Assembly (NCBI RefSeq): GCF_024139115.2
Contig: NW_026943465.1
Coordinates: 32,987 to 96,986 of the forward strand
Length of the DNA: 64,000 bases
DNA from: Armigeres subalbatus
Lineage: Eukaryota > Arthropoda > Insecta > Diptera > Culicidae
Reading direction: 5' to 3'
Shown here: in pieces, positions 21,241 through 33,700 of the stretch
Numbering within the stretch: position 1 is the stretch's first letter
How the letters are laid out: the number at the start of each line of letters is the position of its first letter
Position numbers and translations under genes: made by a program
Notes under the pieces: generated by a model
What the model saw: only the letters and a program-made list of their open reading frames with translations
What the model was told of the DNA's origin: nothing
Database searches by the model: none

Positions 21241-22776
21241 CTATGTTGAAGTCCTATTTCTATAAAATGAGGTTAAAATTGTTTCATAAACGCCATTGTT
21301 AAAACAATTGAAGAGTGGAGTAAATTTGTTTCTCTCTCTATCGTTTGAGTAGCGTCGTTTGAGGCTTCCAAAGTACAAATAGGGAAGAGGCCCAAATGCT
21401 TCCCGAGGCAAAACGCTCGGTATTCCTCATATTTACCGTATTTGGCATGGCCGTAACGAAACTAGGCGTAATATTATGTAGGTTAGGCGAAAGAATTCAA
21501 AATATCAGATAGAAAGGCTGGAAAACCGAAATTTTCCACATTTTGACGAACATCTAACATTTCGGCGAGGTAAAACGCCCTAGGGCAACTAACCTACAAC
21601 GTCTATGCGTCTCCACGCACTGGCACTATCCATACCAGAATACTGATTCGACAAGGCGTGGTGCGTTGTTCCATAATGCTCCCAGCAAGAAGGCGTTTTG
21701 CCTCATGATTTTCGCAGCGAAATATACACCACTTTTTGAAATGTGGATAATATTATATGATAATATTATTATGAATATGATTGAGATTTTCTACAATTTT
21801 AGATGGCATCAGATAACTAGGAACGGCAGGTATTTTCGTCTGTTCGTCAGTCTCGAAACCAATAAAAAGACGCCTTTTGTAAAACTCTTACCCAAATCGT
21901 AAGCTCAGGAGAAACGTTCTGCTATAATAGTGGAGTTCTAGCAAATGGTCGTTGCTTTCGTTGTTTTAGCCCCTACGACGAAGGACGGAAATACCTGCTG
22001 TCCCTATATTGTTTAACTGTTGCATGAGGTAAAAATACACGAAAATCGTTACAGATTAGACATTAAAGCAGTCTTTGTTAGCTGAGCATATTCTTCCTTT
22101 CCCTACTTAAATGCAAAATACAAACACTTCAATTTATCTAAGTTATTTTACTTTTGAAGGAAAGAACATTCAACCTATATTATGATACACTATTACGAAG
22201 TTGACCAGTTTGTCATTTGTTATCATATACGATTTTGTATTGACAGGCATTTCATAAGTTTTCAAAATAATCGAAAGAGATCATTTATTTAAGTATCACC
22301 TACTAACTTTGTATTTAGCTTGATCTGTTACGCTTCAATCTGACTTGACTTTTAGTGTATCATTACATAGAATTGGATTGGATTGTAATAATTTGTTCCT
22401 CTTTTTGGAACATTCTGCCACGAGGATTTGATGAACATCATATGTATTAAATTGAGATCAAGAAGCGAGAAGAACAGAAAACTTCTTAAACAATTGATTA
22501 GCATTAAAAATGATAGTAATATTGCATTAGGTACTTTACTGTTTATTATAAATATATTGACTTGATTTTTTTGTCCTACATTCGATTGAGATCTATTTTA
22601 GGCCAGTTTTAGTAAAGATTCAAAAAATGTAAGCCAGTTAACTCATTTCAAATCAATATTATTATTAGAATTAGTTGCCTTTTAAGTTCAATGATCTACG
22701 TCTGATCATAATCGGCAGACCTGAATTGATAAAAGAAAACTGTCGATTGTAAACCTTTCAATTTCAATTTCGTTGA
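21241..22776. other. Gene-free stretch
   Basis: A somewhat richer segment at 21370-21700 contains recurring AGGCAAAACGC / AGGTAAAACGC words but no recognised gene; beyond it the sequence is AT-rich and featureless to me. Confidence 0.4.
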
Positions 22777-22790
22777 AGCTGTGACAATGA

Positions 22791-22994
22791 TGTGTAACCG
22801 TATTGTCTTCAACGCCGACATTCTCCTTCTCTTCAACATCTCCCAAATCCAAAATCAACTACGAGAAGGAATTTCCACACTGTCAACCGCCGCCGTTTTC
22901 CACATCACGGGCGCTATTTCAGTGGAATCCGAATGGGAGCAACACACCAGACTCGGATGACATGCACCCTTTCGTCGGTTATCGTTTGACCTGA
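22791..22994 (+). other. Coding-like open frame, possible orphan exon
   Basis: An open frame without an ATG runs from a stop at 22788 to a stop after 22991. The product is rich in Ser and Pro with phrases such as FSSTSPKSKINYEKEF and NTPDSDDMHPFVGYRLT, unlike the AT-driven frames around it. I do not recognise it. No clean acceptor lies in frame upstream; the best AG (22777-22778, after a pyrimidine-rich lead) would place a stop inside the exon. It could be a decayed exon or chance. Confidence 0.22.
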
Positions 22995-23140
22995 ATCTAG
23001 GCGGGGCCCTTCCGCTGCGGCAGAAGATGTGGTGGAGTAGTCAAACAATATAACAGATTTGCTCGTACTTCACGCTACTTCTGCTATACTTTCTCCCTGA
23101 GTATGAGAAAGTGGAAGGATTACAATCGCTTGTTTTTTAG

Positions 23141-23261
23141 TGCATCCCGCATTCCGGAAACACATTGCGATCATCACATTGTTCACCAGCGAGATGGTGC
23201 CTCCCGCAGTTTTTGGGGCGAGCACGTTTTCTACGACTGCATCCAGCCAAGTGTTATCTAG
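23141..23261 (+). other. Possible terminal coding exon
   Basis: A good acceptor (CGCTTGTTTTTTAG) ends at 23140. In one frame the next 39 codons read through to TAG at 23259 with a protein-like composition (RIPETHCDHHIVHQRD, then FWGEHVFYDCIQPSVI). I do not know the family and no upstream partner exon is certain. A second frame is also open here, which weakens the case. Confidence 0.2.
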
Positions 23262-23892
23262 AATCTATCTGCAGTTGAGAATAAGTTTTGAATTTTATTT
23301 TATTATTATCGTTTGGGAAAAAGGTTGATTTATGTTATAGCTGTTTGATTCCTTTCTTAAACTATCGTCAAGGGTTAATTTCGAATTGAACTTAGATTAA
23401 TGGAACATTAGTTGATAAAGCTCGATTCCACATTAAGTGATTGAAGATTGATTAATGCGATAGCTGACGACTGTGTTCTAGGGTAAAAATTATCCTTTGA
23501 GTCCTCACGCAAAGTCGCTTCCTTAATTTTGGTCGATTCCGTCAGGCAGCTCTTGCCTTTTTGATTCGTATAAATCAGTTAAACTGTGGTCAAAAGTCTC
23601 ATCACTTTAGTTGTTTCAATATCACAGATCCTATAAGTATATTTTCGTGACACATACTAAGTGAGATAAGATTGTTCATTAGGATCAATTGAATGTTACA
23701 TAGAAACATGACAATTGTATTTAAAAACGTGTAGTAAAACGTCCTATCGTTGTGATATGCCCTAATGTTGGTAGTGTTGAAATAGTCCATTCTAGATATA
23801 ATAGCAATTGTTGATCCGCTAAACTCTTCGAATCAACCATTAGAACACCTTTGGTTGACAAATCTTGAAAATGATGAAAATCAACATTTTGA

Positions 23893-23917
23893 NNNNNNNN
23901 NNNNNNNNNNNNNNNNN
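23893..23917. other. Assembly gap, 25 N
   Basis: A run of 25 undetermined bases. The sequence to its right is a Feilai SINE without its head, so the gap probably hides the 5' part of that SINE. Confidence 0.99.
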
Positions 23918-24112
23918 TACCTTTCGGATTGGAAATTGTCTCGACTTCCTGGGCATAAAAGTATCATCGTGAGCCTTTATTATATACGAATGCAAACATA
24001 GTAGCCTGGCTTAGAAACCTCGTAGTTAATAACATGGAAGTGCTTAATGAACACTAAGCTGCGAGGCGGCAATTTCCAAGAGGGGATGTAATGCCAAAAG
24101 AAGAAAAGAAGA
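23918..24112 (+). mobile_element. Feilai-type SINE, head lost at the gap
   Basis: Starts in the body at TTTCGGATTGGAAATTGTCT and continues to GGATGTAATGCC and a short GAA-rich tail. It is more diverged than the copy at 5437. Confidence 0.8.
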
Positions 24113-24720
24113 AGAACTTTGGGATTTCACGAGGAATACTTTCAATTAGAGTGGGAATTTCTACGAATTTCAACAGATTTTTTTCTAAATTCCCACAAGA
24201 ATTGCAAAATGTAAGTCGTGTTTTTCTTGAATGATTATGATATATATTGATTATAATATATATTGAATATGATATTCATTATATTGATATGCTTTAAGAA
24301 AATTAAACATCCTTCTATTATTATACATCTATTATACAGTCAGAGTGTTCAGCTAGCCTTACGAGCAAAGGTTTATGGTTGCTTATCCGAAGATTGGATG
24401 TTTTCGAGTGGAAAACATTCTCGACTCTTTGATATAGTGTACTTATCCACACAAGAAACATATTCATGCGAATGGCAGGATAGAAAAGCTTTCAATTAAT
24501 TCTTAGAAATGCTAGAAGAATACAGAGTGAAAAGCAGGTTTCACCCGTATAACAAAAAAAGTTAATGAATAAATGGATCCTATTGAGGCCAATTTATCCG
24601 CTATACCCTGTTTGAGCTGAGGCGATCAATATGTACGGAATTACAACGAGTATTTTCCTGTAACAAATTATCGATCATTAATCGTCAATTGCACCTTCGA
24701 CAAAAAAGCTTAAAATGCTC
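24113..24720. other. AT-rich gene-free stretch
   Basis: Contains a TA-rich microsatellite-like run (24236-24290) and no gene. Confidence 0.45.
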
Positions 24721-25065
24721 GAGCATTTACGCGTTTGTGGCATATTGGATCACAACTTCAACAGGTTGAGAATGATTAAGGCAGCCGTCGCGGTGGCACA
24801 TTAGTTTCAATGGAGCCTCGAGCCATGCATCCTTTGAAGCGCATGGTGCACCAACCAACACGCCTGCTCTGCAATCGAATGACTTTTCGTTTTCGTGGTC
24901 GGAAAGCGCACTATGTTGCATGCCACTGATCCTTCCTTCCGCTGTGCCATCGCTGCTGCGAGGTACCGGCATTGATCAAACCAGCTCAGCTCAGGCAGCT
25001 CGACACGAAACAAGAAATGGGTTTCTAACGACGGCTCAATTGGATTCCACATAGGTTATTTGGTT
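24721..25065. other. GC-richer island, candidate conserved non-coding or decayed coding DNA
   Basis: About 340 bp with higher GC and two overlapping 81-codon open frames on the minus strand (24727-24972 and 24807-25052). Their products (for example QHSALSDHENEKSFDC) match no family I know. There is no repeat signature. Confidence 0.25.
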
Positions 25066-27040
25066 CCATCACATCGTGCCACTGCTGTGGGTTACAGATC
25101 GAAAATTGGTGGAGGAAAATATAGAAAAGAATCAAAACCACCCACCGAGCAAAGTATATTGTACTTAGTTCAGTATATTGAATTGTTTTTGTAGCACGAA
25201 GTTCGCTCTGTTCATTGTTGGCCCATATAGGGGTTCTCGTAACAGTGATAGAAGACGTTTCACGATCCATAACTGATTCGATTTTGATTCGCGAAAGGAG
25301 CAATGCGCGCAAATTTGAGCGCTGATTGAAATCAATTTTTGGTCACGAATCTCAAACCACGAATGGTGAGCTACGCTCCACCATTAAACGGATAGTTCCG
25401 ATATGCATTCATGTTCCAAAGCAATAAGGATCACCAGTTTGGAAGTTTTCACTCAATCAATTACGTGGGTTCAGAAAATGGCACTATTAATTCTGAAGGG
25501 ATCACAAAGGCAAAAACTATGATGGACAATTTAATTTAATTTAAGATGCATGAGAGGGAAGAGCATCGAAGAAATAATACTTCCTTACAAGCCGAGACAA
25601 AGAATAAAGTTGTGCAGCAATGAGGCTAAGTCAGAGGAAGCACGCTTCGTTCCGACAAGCAATCGAACAATGCTTTTAACTCATCGTTCCTAGTAGGGCG
25701 TAGAATACAAAAATATATTCAACATAATAAAAATATTTTCCATAAAGAATCAAAGAAAATCTCTGCAAGAAATGCGTTGACAAGGATTTAGAAAAGTTCA
25801 TTGAAACTGTGAAAATAGAAAGACTATTTAGTTAGAAATTCTTGATGAGAATTTATTCATGTTAAATGTTTTTGTAGCAAACTATTAATTCGATACTTCA
25901 TGAATATCGAAATATCTCTGAATGAAGTATGTATCCTATTTTTATTTATCTGGAGACATTTGTTCTGCTAACGTGAGACATATTTCCAACAAAGCCAGAA
26001 TAAACCGAAGGAGGCGCGTGAGAAAATATGAAATTTGTTGTTAAATTCCTGAAATTCGCCCTTAGAGAAATCTCAAGGACGAGAGGAAAATTATTACTAT
26101 GCAGAAAGAACGGCCGCACTCGTTTCACAGCCATGATTAAATTTCATTGCTGCGACAATCATTGCTGTTGTTGCTTATTGATATTGAAGTTGCTGTGCTG
26201 CGGTGGAAACCAACCGAGAAAATGGTTTTGATATGCTGCTGAAATGCAATTTTCTTACGCCAGGTGATGAATTTGTTGAAATATACAAATCTTCCGAGGG
26301 AGTTGTGAATATATATTGAATAAGAGAGTTTGTCAGCAAGCACGGTAAAACGAATTTGATATACGTACTGTTATTGGATGTTGTACGATTCACCTGCACT
26401 GATTGTGTACTGAATATTGTAAGAAACGGAGCAGATGTTCTGGAAATGATTTTCTTTCTGTAAGGAGACTGTAGTACTGAGCAGCAAAAGTATCATACGT
26501 ACCTGGAACAAAAAAGATTTGAAATATTAAAACCCATTTGCAGAGTTGTAATTCAAAGCTAGTATCCTAATTGGTGGAAGCACGGCATTATCAAACATAA
26601 AGTGGTGGGACCAATTCTGGTTCAGCGAAAAGACCGTTGGTTGAAAATTTTTCAACTTCTCTGAGCATAAAGTAATGGAGTATCAGTGTACTTACACAAT
26701 ATACAAATTCATGATGGGCATTGAAAGCTCTTAATTATTTTGGAAGTGCATCTAGAGCAAAAGTCTAAAGTGTTTGTGAAAACCTTATCAAATAGTTGGA
26801 ATATGGAACTTAATTTAGTAGCAGTAATGATTAGGAAGTTGCGAACATTGAAACTGATATATAGGCGTGAATTTCAAATGAGTCTCATTTAATTAGGATG
26901 TCCGCATAATGTGGATTTTTATTTCGCTCATAGTTCATGTTTTCTTCGGAGATAGAAAACAAAATTAGAATTTTTTGAGATCTGTGCGGAACACTCAACG
27001 AACATGATTGGAATTCACGTCAGTAATCATAATCAAAATA
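25066..27040. other. Gene-free stretch
   Basis: AT-rich, with no repeat or gene recognised. Small open frames at 25946-26399 are short and overlap on both strands. Confidence 0.45.
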
Positions 27041-27380
27041 TCACCAACGATAGCCCTGTTATCGTAAATACATTATGATCATGTACATCGCTGTCAGCAC
27101 CGGAACCACAACGGTTGCCAGCACTTGCACCTCAAATCGAAACGAATAAGCGTTGAGCTGTCAAAACAAACGCATAAATTTAGTACCCAGTCCGGTCGGG
27201 ATGCCTCTTCCGCTATAATCGTGCTGCTAAGTAGTACAGTCGGTCCAGTTTGCAAGCGAGACCCGCCCATTTAGGCTATCAACTCGATTATCATGGCTAT
27301 TTGCACGTCGGTTGGTCGCCCTCGTCGTCGCCTCGTTAGCTCGATCGTCCGTTTGTTATCAAGTCAAGTAGGATTCCATT
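27041..27380 (+). promoter_or_regulatory. GC-rich island with TATA and initiator-like words
   Basis: A GC-rich segment inside AT-rich DNA. TATAAT at about 27212 is followed 33 nt later by TCCAGTTT, close to the spacing of an insect TATA box and initiator. An ATG at about 27293 opens a 38-codon frame beginning MAICTSVGRPRRR. There is no independent support, and a conserved enhancer is equally likely. Confidence 0.22.
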
Positions 27381-29081
27381 TCACATTAGGCCGATTAGAA
27401 CGTGTATGAGATGACGGTAGTTTAGGATAGGGCATAGCAGAGTTGAATTTAAATGACTACAAAAATGAACTGCATGCAGTATAGAGCTAACAGTTACTAT
27501 CTAGGTTTTTGTATCATAAAGTAAACGAATAACGACGTTATGGTTCTGGATTTTAGCTCGTGTACGAACTAGAAAGCTTATCTAATTTGCAAATTAATCT
27601 TATTGGACGTTTGGAGCCTATTGAAAAAAGACATCCTACCAAATACTGGTTTTTCTTGTAAGCATACATTGTTTGATCCACCATAAATGACAAAAAAGTA
27701 TAGTAATTATGTATTTTAGGGGCATAGGCAATCTTTGGCAAACACAAACTACATAACTTGTAGGACATGTACTCAAACTTAGACCTTAGTGAGCACACTT
27801 TCTTTTTAAATTCTCATTGAAGCCTAACCCAAACAAACAACAACAAATTGTACACAACTCTCTGTTCTGCTTCAAGTGAAATCTTAAGCTGTAATTTGCA
27901 ACGAGTGCTCCATATTATGTCCCAGAAATTATCGTTATACTAAGGGATTTATTATGAATGCTAAAATTGTGATTGTTTTATTTCATCTAATATGGTAGGT
28001 AAGTCGATCAGAAAAATAAAGAAAATACTCTTTGCACAGCCTGCCTGCTTTCATGTGCTAATGCTTATAATAACAATCATGTCTCTCCCATATTATTGAT
28101 TTTAGACACAAAACACCATTGTGAGCAACATGCGTTTCCATAATTTGTGGTGCAAATGAATTGTGAAGATGGCGGGTCTTTTGATTTTTAAACTGTCTCT
28201 ATCTTTCTTGTCCGATATCCTCAATATTTGGAAATGTAAATTAACAAAAGTCGAGTCGAGTTTTCGAGACCCAAGCTTAGTGTATTGTATGAGATGTTTG
28301 CACTTTTCCTCTGGTCCAGTGAGTGTTACTGAATTATCAGTGTTTTCATAATGTAAAAAGCTAAAATCTATCTAGCTATGTTAGTTTACTATGGTTTAGA
28401 CTGTTCAACGAAATTTGTTATCCACAGAGTGTGAGCTATCAAGAAATTAGTTATAGATATTCGTAGCATTAACTTAAGTAGCCATTGTGAAATGGAACTA
28501 TTTATTTTCACACTCGTTATCTCTCTTTGTGAGAGTTTTCCTCCTTAAAGAAGCGTGCATATGAATGATACAACAGTGGTGATGTATTTCTCGATGCTTT
28601 CTAATTTATTTCTATATTATTTACTATCGGCGGTGTGCTGTCCTATACAGGTGTTTAACTTGTATGCTCTTTTGTTATCTATCGAATTGACTCCACTGAA
28701 ATGTAAAGCATTTCAGGTTCTAAATTTAATGTAAACCCTGAAGTTTCATCGATTTCTCACAATCTAGTGTGTGCTAAATCGATGTTTTCGTGTTTGAGCA
28801 CGTAGGCAAAATATTACATCCTCCACTGTGATCATAATCATTTCATCTTTGTTTCCAACCAGTGCATTGTGTAAAACCAATATTTTCTAGACAGTTTTTA
28901 TACCAAGTATTCTGGTGGTTTCCAAAGTGTTTTTTTTCTTTTCTTCTATCTCACCTGATTTATTATGTCCCACTCACGGTAAGTTACTAGGTCTAACATA
29001 AACATAAACGTGAACTGTGAAATGAATTAAATTCTAAACGTTTTGGCGCCGACTCCTCATCATGCTCAAAGCCACCTCAAG
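27381..29081. other. Gene-free stretch
   Basis: AT-rich intergenic or intronic-looking sequence with no recognised feature. Confidence 0.45.
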
Positions 29082-29330
29082 ATGGCGGAAAACGCATGTA
29101 TCGACTCTAACAGTATGGATGTCGGTGGTGTAAATGAGTTGCCTATCGTTGAGAACGTAACTACCCTTCCATGTGTACGACGTTAATCCCATAGTTCTAA
29201 AAGACGACGGTCTGGTGATGTTTCTCAAAAAATAAACAAGAAATTGTCTCCTGTCGATCAGGATTCGACACCATAAAACGAAGTTCGCTTCAGTAAGTCG
29301 CACTCGCGACACACTTCTGTGTTACCGCTT
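29082..29330 (+). pseudogene. Possible LINE ORF1 head, decayed
   Basis: An ATG opens 34 codons (MAENACIDSNSMDVGG...) to a stop. After it the same frame continues with SKRRRSGDVSQKINKK, another stop and more. Charged, Ser/Lys-rich N-terminal stretches of this sort begin ORF1 of several LINE clades, and an RNase H relic follows at once. The middle of the element would then be deleted. Assignment rests mainly on context. Confidence 0.3.
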
Positions 29331-29399
29331 GGTTAATTGGGACAAAATTCTCTTGCACACACTTTAGTAGTTTTCCTTATAGGACATTTTCAACACAAT

Positions 29400-29815
29400 C
29401 CTCGCGGGATGAGTGGACATCTGGCTATTTGGATAGAAGTATGTCGGACAGCATTGTTTGTTATCACTGATGGCTCTCCTCGAAGGTAGAGCAGGTGAGG
29501 CGTCTATTCGCGTGAGTTGAGATTGGAATAGTCTCACTGGGTAAATGAACTGTCTTTCAAGCGGAAATATTTGCCATCATGTGGAGTGCAAATCACCGCA
29601 GCAACGCATTATGGGCAAAGTAAATACTTCTGTCCAGATAGCCAAGCAGCTATTAAAGCCTCGCCTCGGCCAACCGGTCGAAGTTTGTAATCGATGTCGA
29701 ATCCAAATTGAGGAACTGAATTTAGTTAATACTTTACACCTAATAAAGATACCTGGCCATTCTTCCATAGCTGGAAACGAATTGGCTGATGAGCTGTCGT
29801 AACCCAGTAAACCAT
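29400..29815 (+). pseudogene. LINE RNase H domain, broken
   Basis: In shifting frames the plus strand reads SSRDEWTSGYLD, a degraded TDGS region, VFQAEIFAIMW, PDSQAAIKA and, at the end, PGHSSIAGNELADELS before a stop. These are the successive motifs of the RNase H domain in I/Loa/R1-like LINEs (TDGS, F.AE..AI, DS.AAI.AL, PGH.GI.GNE.AD). Several frameshifts and stops make it non-functional. No reverse transcriptase domain remains upstream, so this is a fragment. Confidence 0.72.
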
Positions 29816-30108
29816 ATCGTATAACAAACAGCAAATAAAGTCGCATTTGCGGTGACCGCATCGTGCTCGTGCTGTGCGGTTCTTTCTCTCTATGCGGAAG
29901 GAAGTTTTAATACCACCGAAGCTATTTTAATTTCAACGGTGCTTTAGCGCTATTTGTACCCACTGATCCGTTACGATCTTTGCAAGGACCCGTGCCTTCG
30001 TTTTACGTTGGACCCGTTTGCGGAAGTAAAATCGACAAGCGGTGGTAATCCTGCAGGGACACCGTTCTGGGAAAAACCTCTTAGAAGGTCACGTCTCCAC
30101 GCTCAGCA

Positions 30109-30354
30109 ATGAGCATTAATAAAAACAAGAGGAAGGAGTCTCTGAATTCTCCACTTCCTTCAAAGAAACAAGGTTTCGACCGTCCTGCCAAAGCGCGGAA
30201 AAAAAGAAGGAAGCTGGAGAATTCAGATATTCCTTCTAACTCTAATATCGGAAATAATTCTTCCAATCGAACTGAGCAATCAGTAAAGCTGATTAAGCGA
30301 AGAACGTACCTTAAAGGAACTTTTGGTTACTTGAAATATGTCCATTCGACGTAG
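30109..30354 (+). pseudogene. Lys-rich open frame, possible LINE ORF1 start
   Basis: An ATG at 30109 opens 81 codons very rich in Lys, Arg, Ser and Asn (MSINKNKRKESLNSP, then KARKKRRKLENSD). It lies 290 bp beyond an RNase H relic and resembles the basic head of a LINE ORF1 or a nuclear-localisation stretch. There is no further domain and the frame stops near a GGCCGAA-like relic. It could be a second truncated LINE or chance. Confidence 0.25.
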
Positions 30355-30537
30355 TGTACTTTTGACCAAACGTCATTTGAACAAATATGTTGATTTGTCT
30401 TTCGACTAAATGTCAGATTTGATATAAATATTGTACAACCAGAATGTTATAAAAGGCCTACAATTGGTAAAGGCAAATCAAAAAATAAATACTTCAATTA
30501 GCTGAGAGAGTTTAGATTTTTTATCCATGTTTGATTT

Positions 30538-30715
30538 TACAGATACGTATTTCAACCTCAACTGTGTCTCGTACTCTGACTCGACTGAGATCGAAATACG
30601 ATCTGTAAAGATAACAAAACGTAGTGGAACAAAAGGAAAGTACTAAACTGTCTTAGACAGTTGAAGACATTCCAATAAAAGAGCTTAAATATTTGTTCTG
30701 AAATAAATACTTGTT
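30538..30715. repeat. Degenerate copy of the hammerhead-like palindrome
   Basis: Both arms of the palindrome centred at 55432 are recognisable (CAGATACGTATTTC at left, GAAATACGATCTGT at right), followed by the family's downstream sequence (GTCTTAGACAGTTGAAGACA, then AGAGCTTAA). The CTGAAGA core and half of the helix are deleted in the minus-strand copy, so any ribozyme activity would be lost. Confidence 0.6.
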
Positions 30716-33700
30716 AGTAATGAGAAAGTATTGTTATCACCTGATAATTATAATGAAGGTCTCCAGTGCCTTGCATTTCCGTAACACAAATCCGTCCACC
30801 CATGAGATATCATAATAAAGGAGGTTAAAGGTAATTAATGTAGGAATAATAAATTTATCCTGTTAAGATACTTGACAGTATGCTTTAGGCATAGAATTGA
30901 AAGAAGGCTTTGAAAAAATCAACAAAATCAAAACAAATCTCCACCCACCAAATGCGGAGTTCGTGCCGCCATTTTGTTTTCGGGTACATAATTGCACAAA
31001 AGTAACTGTGTTTCAATAGCTAATAGCAAAACATAAGATAAGCGGAATACAAATCGAAGGGATCGCTTCGCTCGCGTATCGAACTATTAACAGTGGTAGT
31101 TTAGCAATCAGACTGTTTCAATTTAAATATTTAGTTAAGAAATAGCTGTACGGATTTTGATCTTGATTCGAAATCCGTCCACGGTGACGATTTCGAGTCA
31201 GGAGAGTTGATTTAATTCATTATTTAATCATGTTTTTCGTAGTTTTAATGTGTAAATGTGGAACACTTCAAAAGTAGAAGCCTTCATGCGCCTGTAGTCA
31301 ATGACAAACGTTTTATTCAAATTCGATTCCTTTTTTCTAATGACATTTTCATATACTAAGGTGCTTAAGTGACGGATTTCGATGCCCCACGGTAGATCAC
31401 TTTGACGTAGTGTGTTGGGTGTAAAATCTCAAACAGAGCCCTAGCTAATCCATTTTTCTAGCTATGGCAATAAGTTGTGGTAATTAGGATTCATCGTATT
31501 TAGTCCCCGCTGCCAACAGCAGTCTCAGAAATAAAATATAATCCTCGCAGACAGTTGAAAGACTCGAATTCTCTTGTTTGAGGCTAAACTGTATGCAGCG
31601 GAAACAATTTTTCAAGCAATTCGTTACCCGGTACCCGGTCCTAGGCTAAACTGACTGCTGGAAAATCGAGTTAGAGGTTTAAATACGTACTAACTATTCA
31701 CGAACTGGTGAAAATTGAGTGAGAGGAACACAGAAGTTCTTATTACTGAACAAATTTCTTGCTTGAAATGGTCTTGTAGACAGAGCTAAATCCGGTTTTA
31801 AGAGTTTTACTGGTGATATTCTAGAAGCAAGACAAGGATGTGGCTAGGCTGAAGCATGGCCAAAACAGTACATGTTCTCTTTCTCAAGAAAGGATTGATT
31901 TTCTATTGATTCTCTTGATAAGGGCGCGCCTTCAATGGATTCTCTATGAAGGGTCTAAAGAGCGGGATCTTGTCATGGTGGTCTTGAGAAAACAAAACAA
32001 CAATATCGAAACCGAAACTACATTGCTTCTCAATAGCACTGGAGTAATTGATATGCACTAAACACTAAGGATACGGGTAAAGCCACAATAGATCTAATAA
32101 CTGGTCGCAGTGGCACACCCGAACAGAAAAACTTGCATGCAAAGGCGTACAATGATTCAAATTGGAGATGGCAAGATAGATCTCCGGTACGATCTAGGAT
32201 GTTTGCGGTGAGACGCATTATTGACTCCTGCATAGTCTATCCATTGTACTTGCCACACATGATGCACAATCATGCAATGGCGGCATAGAAAAGCTTGTAA
32301 TAATAAATGAGTAAATGCTCATAGAACATTAAATTGATAATCAGGTAAATTTCTAGTTGAAATGAAGAGCCATAGAAGAAGAAAAGCTCGATAGTTTTTG
32401 TGACTTATTTTCCAATTTATGGATCATGGGAAAATAGCTGAATGTTATTGTTTTTCTTGAACATGTCTTAAGGAATATTGTCCCATTAATTGCTAAAATT
32501 TGTCCTGGATCTAAAATTGTTCTAATACATCAGTTTATATTTCTGCAGCTCGGCAAAAATTGCACAGCCGTACGCCAGCAAAACAAATAAAATATTCCGG
32601 CAAAATAGCGTTTGTTAGCTGATTTTCGACAAATAATTTGTGATTATCAGCATTTTTTTAGAAAAGTTAACATTTGCTGATATCCCGGTAAAAAAATTAA
32701 GTGTGTATGGATACTCCTGAACTTTTTATGGATTAATGGTAGCGTTCCATTTCAGGTGTTATTTACGGATAGATTTTCATTTTCTCATGGATTGTTTTTG
32801 CACATTTAACGGTACAAAGTAAGCTCGCTACACTTCACAGGAATCAATTTTAAAAGTGCATTCACTCATCTGTATTATGAATTAGATGAAATTGAAATAC
32901 CTACAGACGAGCACTGTGTAGTAGGTATTCAAGATAATTTAAAGCTAGTGTACGTATAAATTATTTAATATTTAATTCTATTGCAATTGCTTTCAAATTC
33001 TCCTGAGAATTGAGATTATGTAACCTTTAAAACAACAGAAACGAAAACATATATTTCAACCCACTCTATTCAATTTGTAGCATCCATCATCACTCACACT
33101 GTGCCGATCGATCCACTAAGTTAAGCATAATGATGCGGATTAACGTCAGTTATCAGCTTCTGTTTCAATGAAGATTTCACATACCGTACAACAGTGAAAA
33201 CTGACATGACGAAGATGAGAGGACACTTAGTATTGTCTCACAAACTAGAGGAAACCATCTCGAAATCGTTCGAAAATAATCATGCTGAAAGGAAGGAATC
33301 TTTCCAAAACCAAAGTCATTCACATCGTGTTTTGAAGACATCGTGAGAAGCAACTTTAATACAGCTCCGTCAGCTCAACTAGAACACATTTCACTTTCTC
33401 AAAATGATCACCGATGCTTCTGCTTTTTCTTCTCCGTATGCCGTTTACGTTGGAGCTTGAATTCCCTTCATGATCAAATCATATTAACGTTTTGTCTGCC
33501 ACGGAATAAGTGTTGTAGCAAGATTATGCACTTCACCCCATCCACATCTAGAGAGTGTGGAAAATTCATCATCCTTGTGGCAACTAAGCCAAATGTAGAT
33601 CTTAGAAACAGCTTTTCTTTTCAACCAATGTCGTTTGGTTTTTGTGGTTTTTTGCCGCAAGCTGGGCGACAAAAGTAATGCAACGGTCTTGATCCAATCG

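Noticed and set aside
27212..27250. Definite promoter at the TATA and initiator-like words
   Set aside because: Kept only as a low-confidence regulatory candidate, since both words are short and common and no downstream gene is visible.
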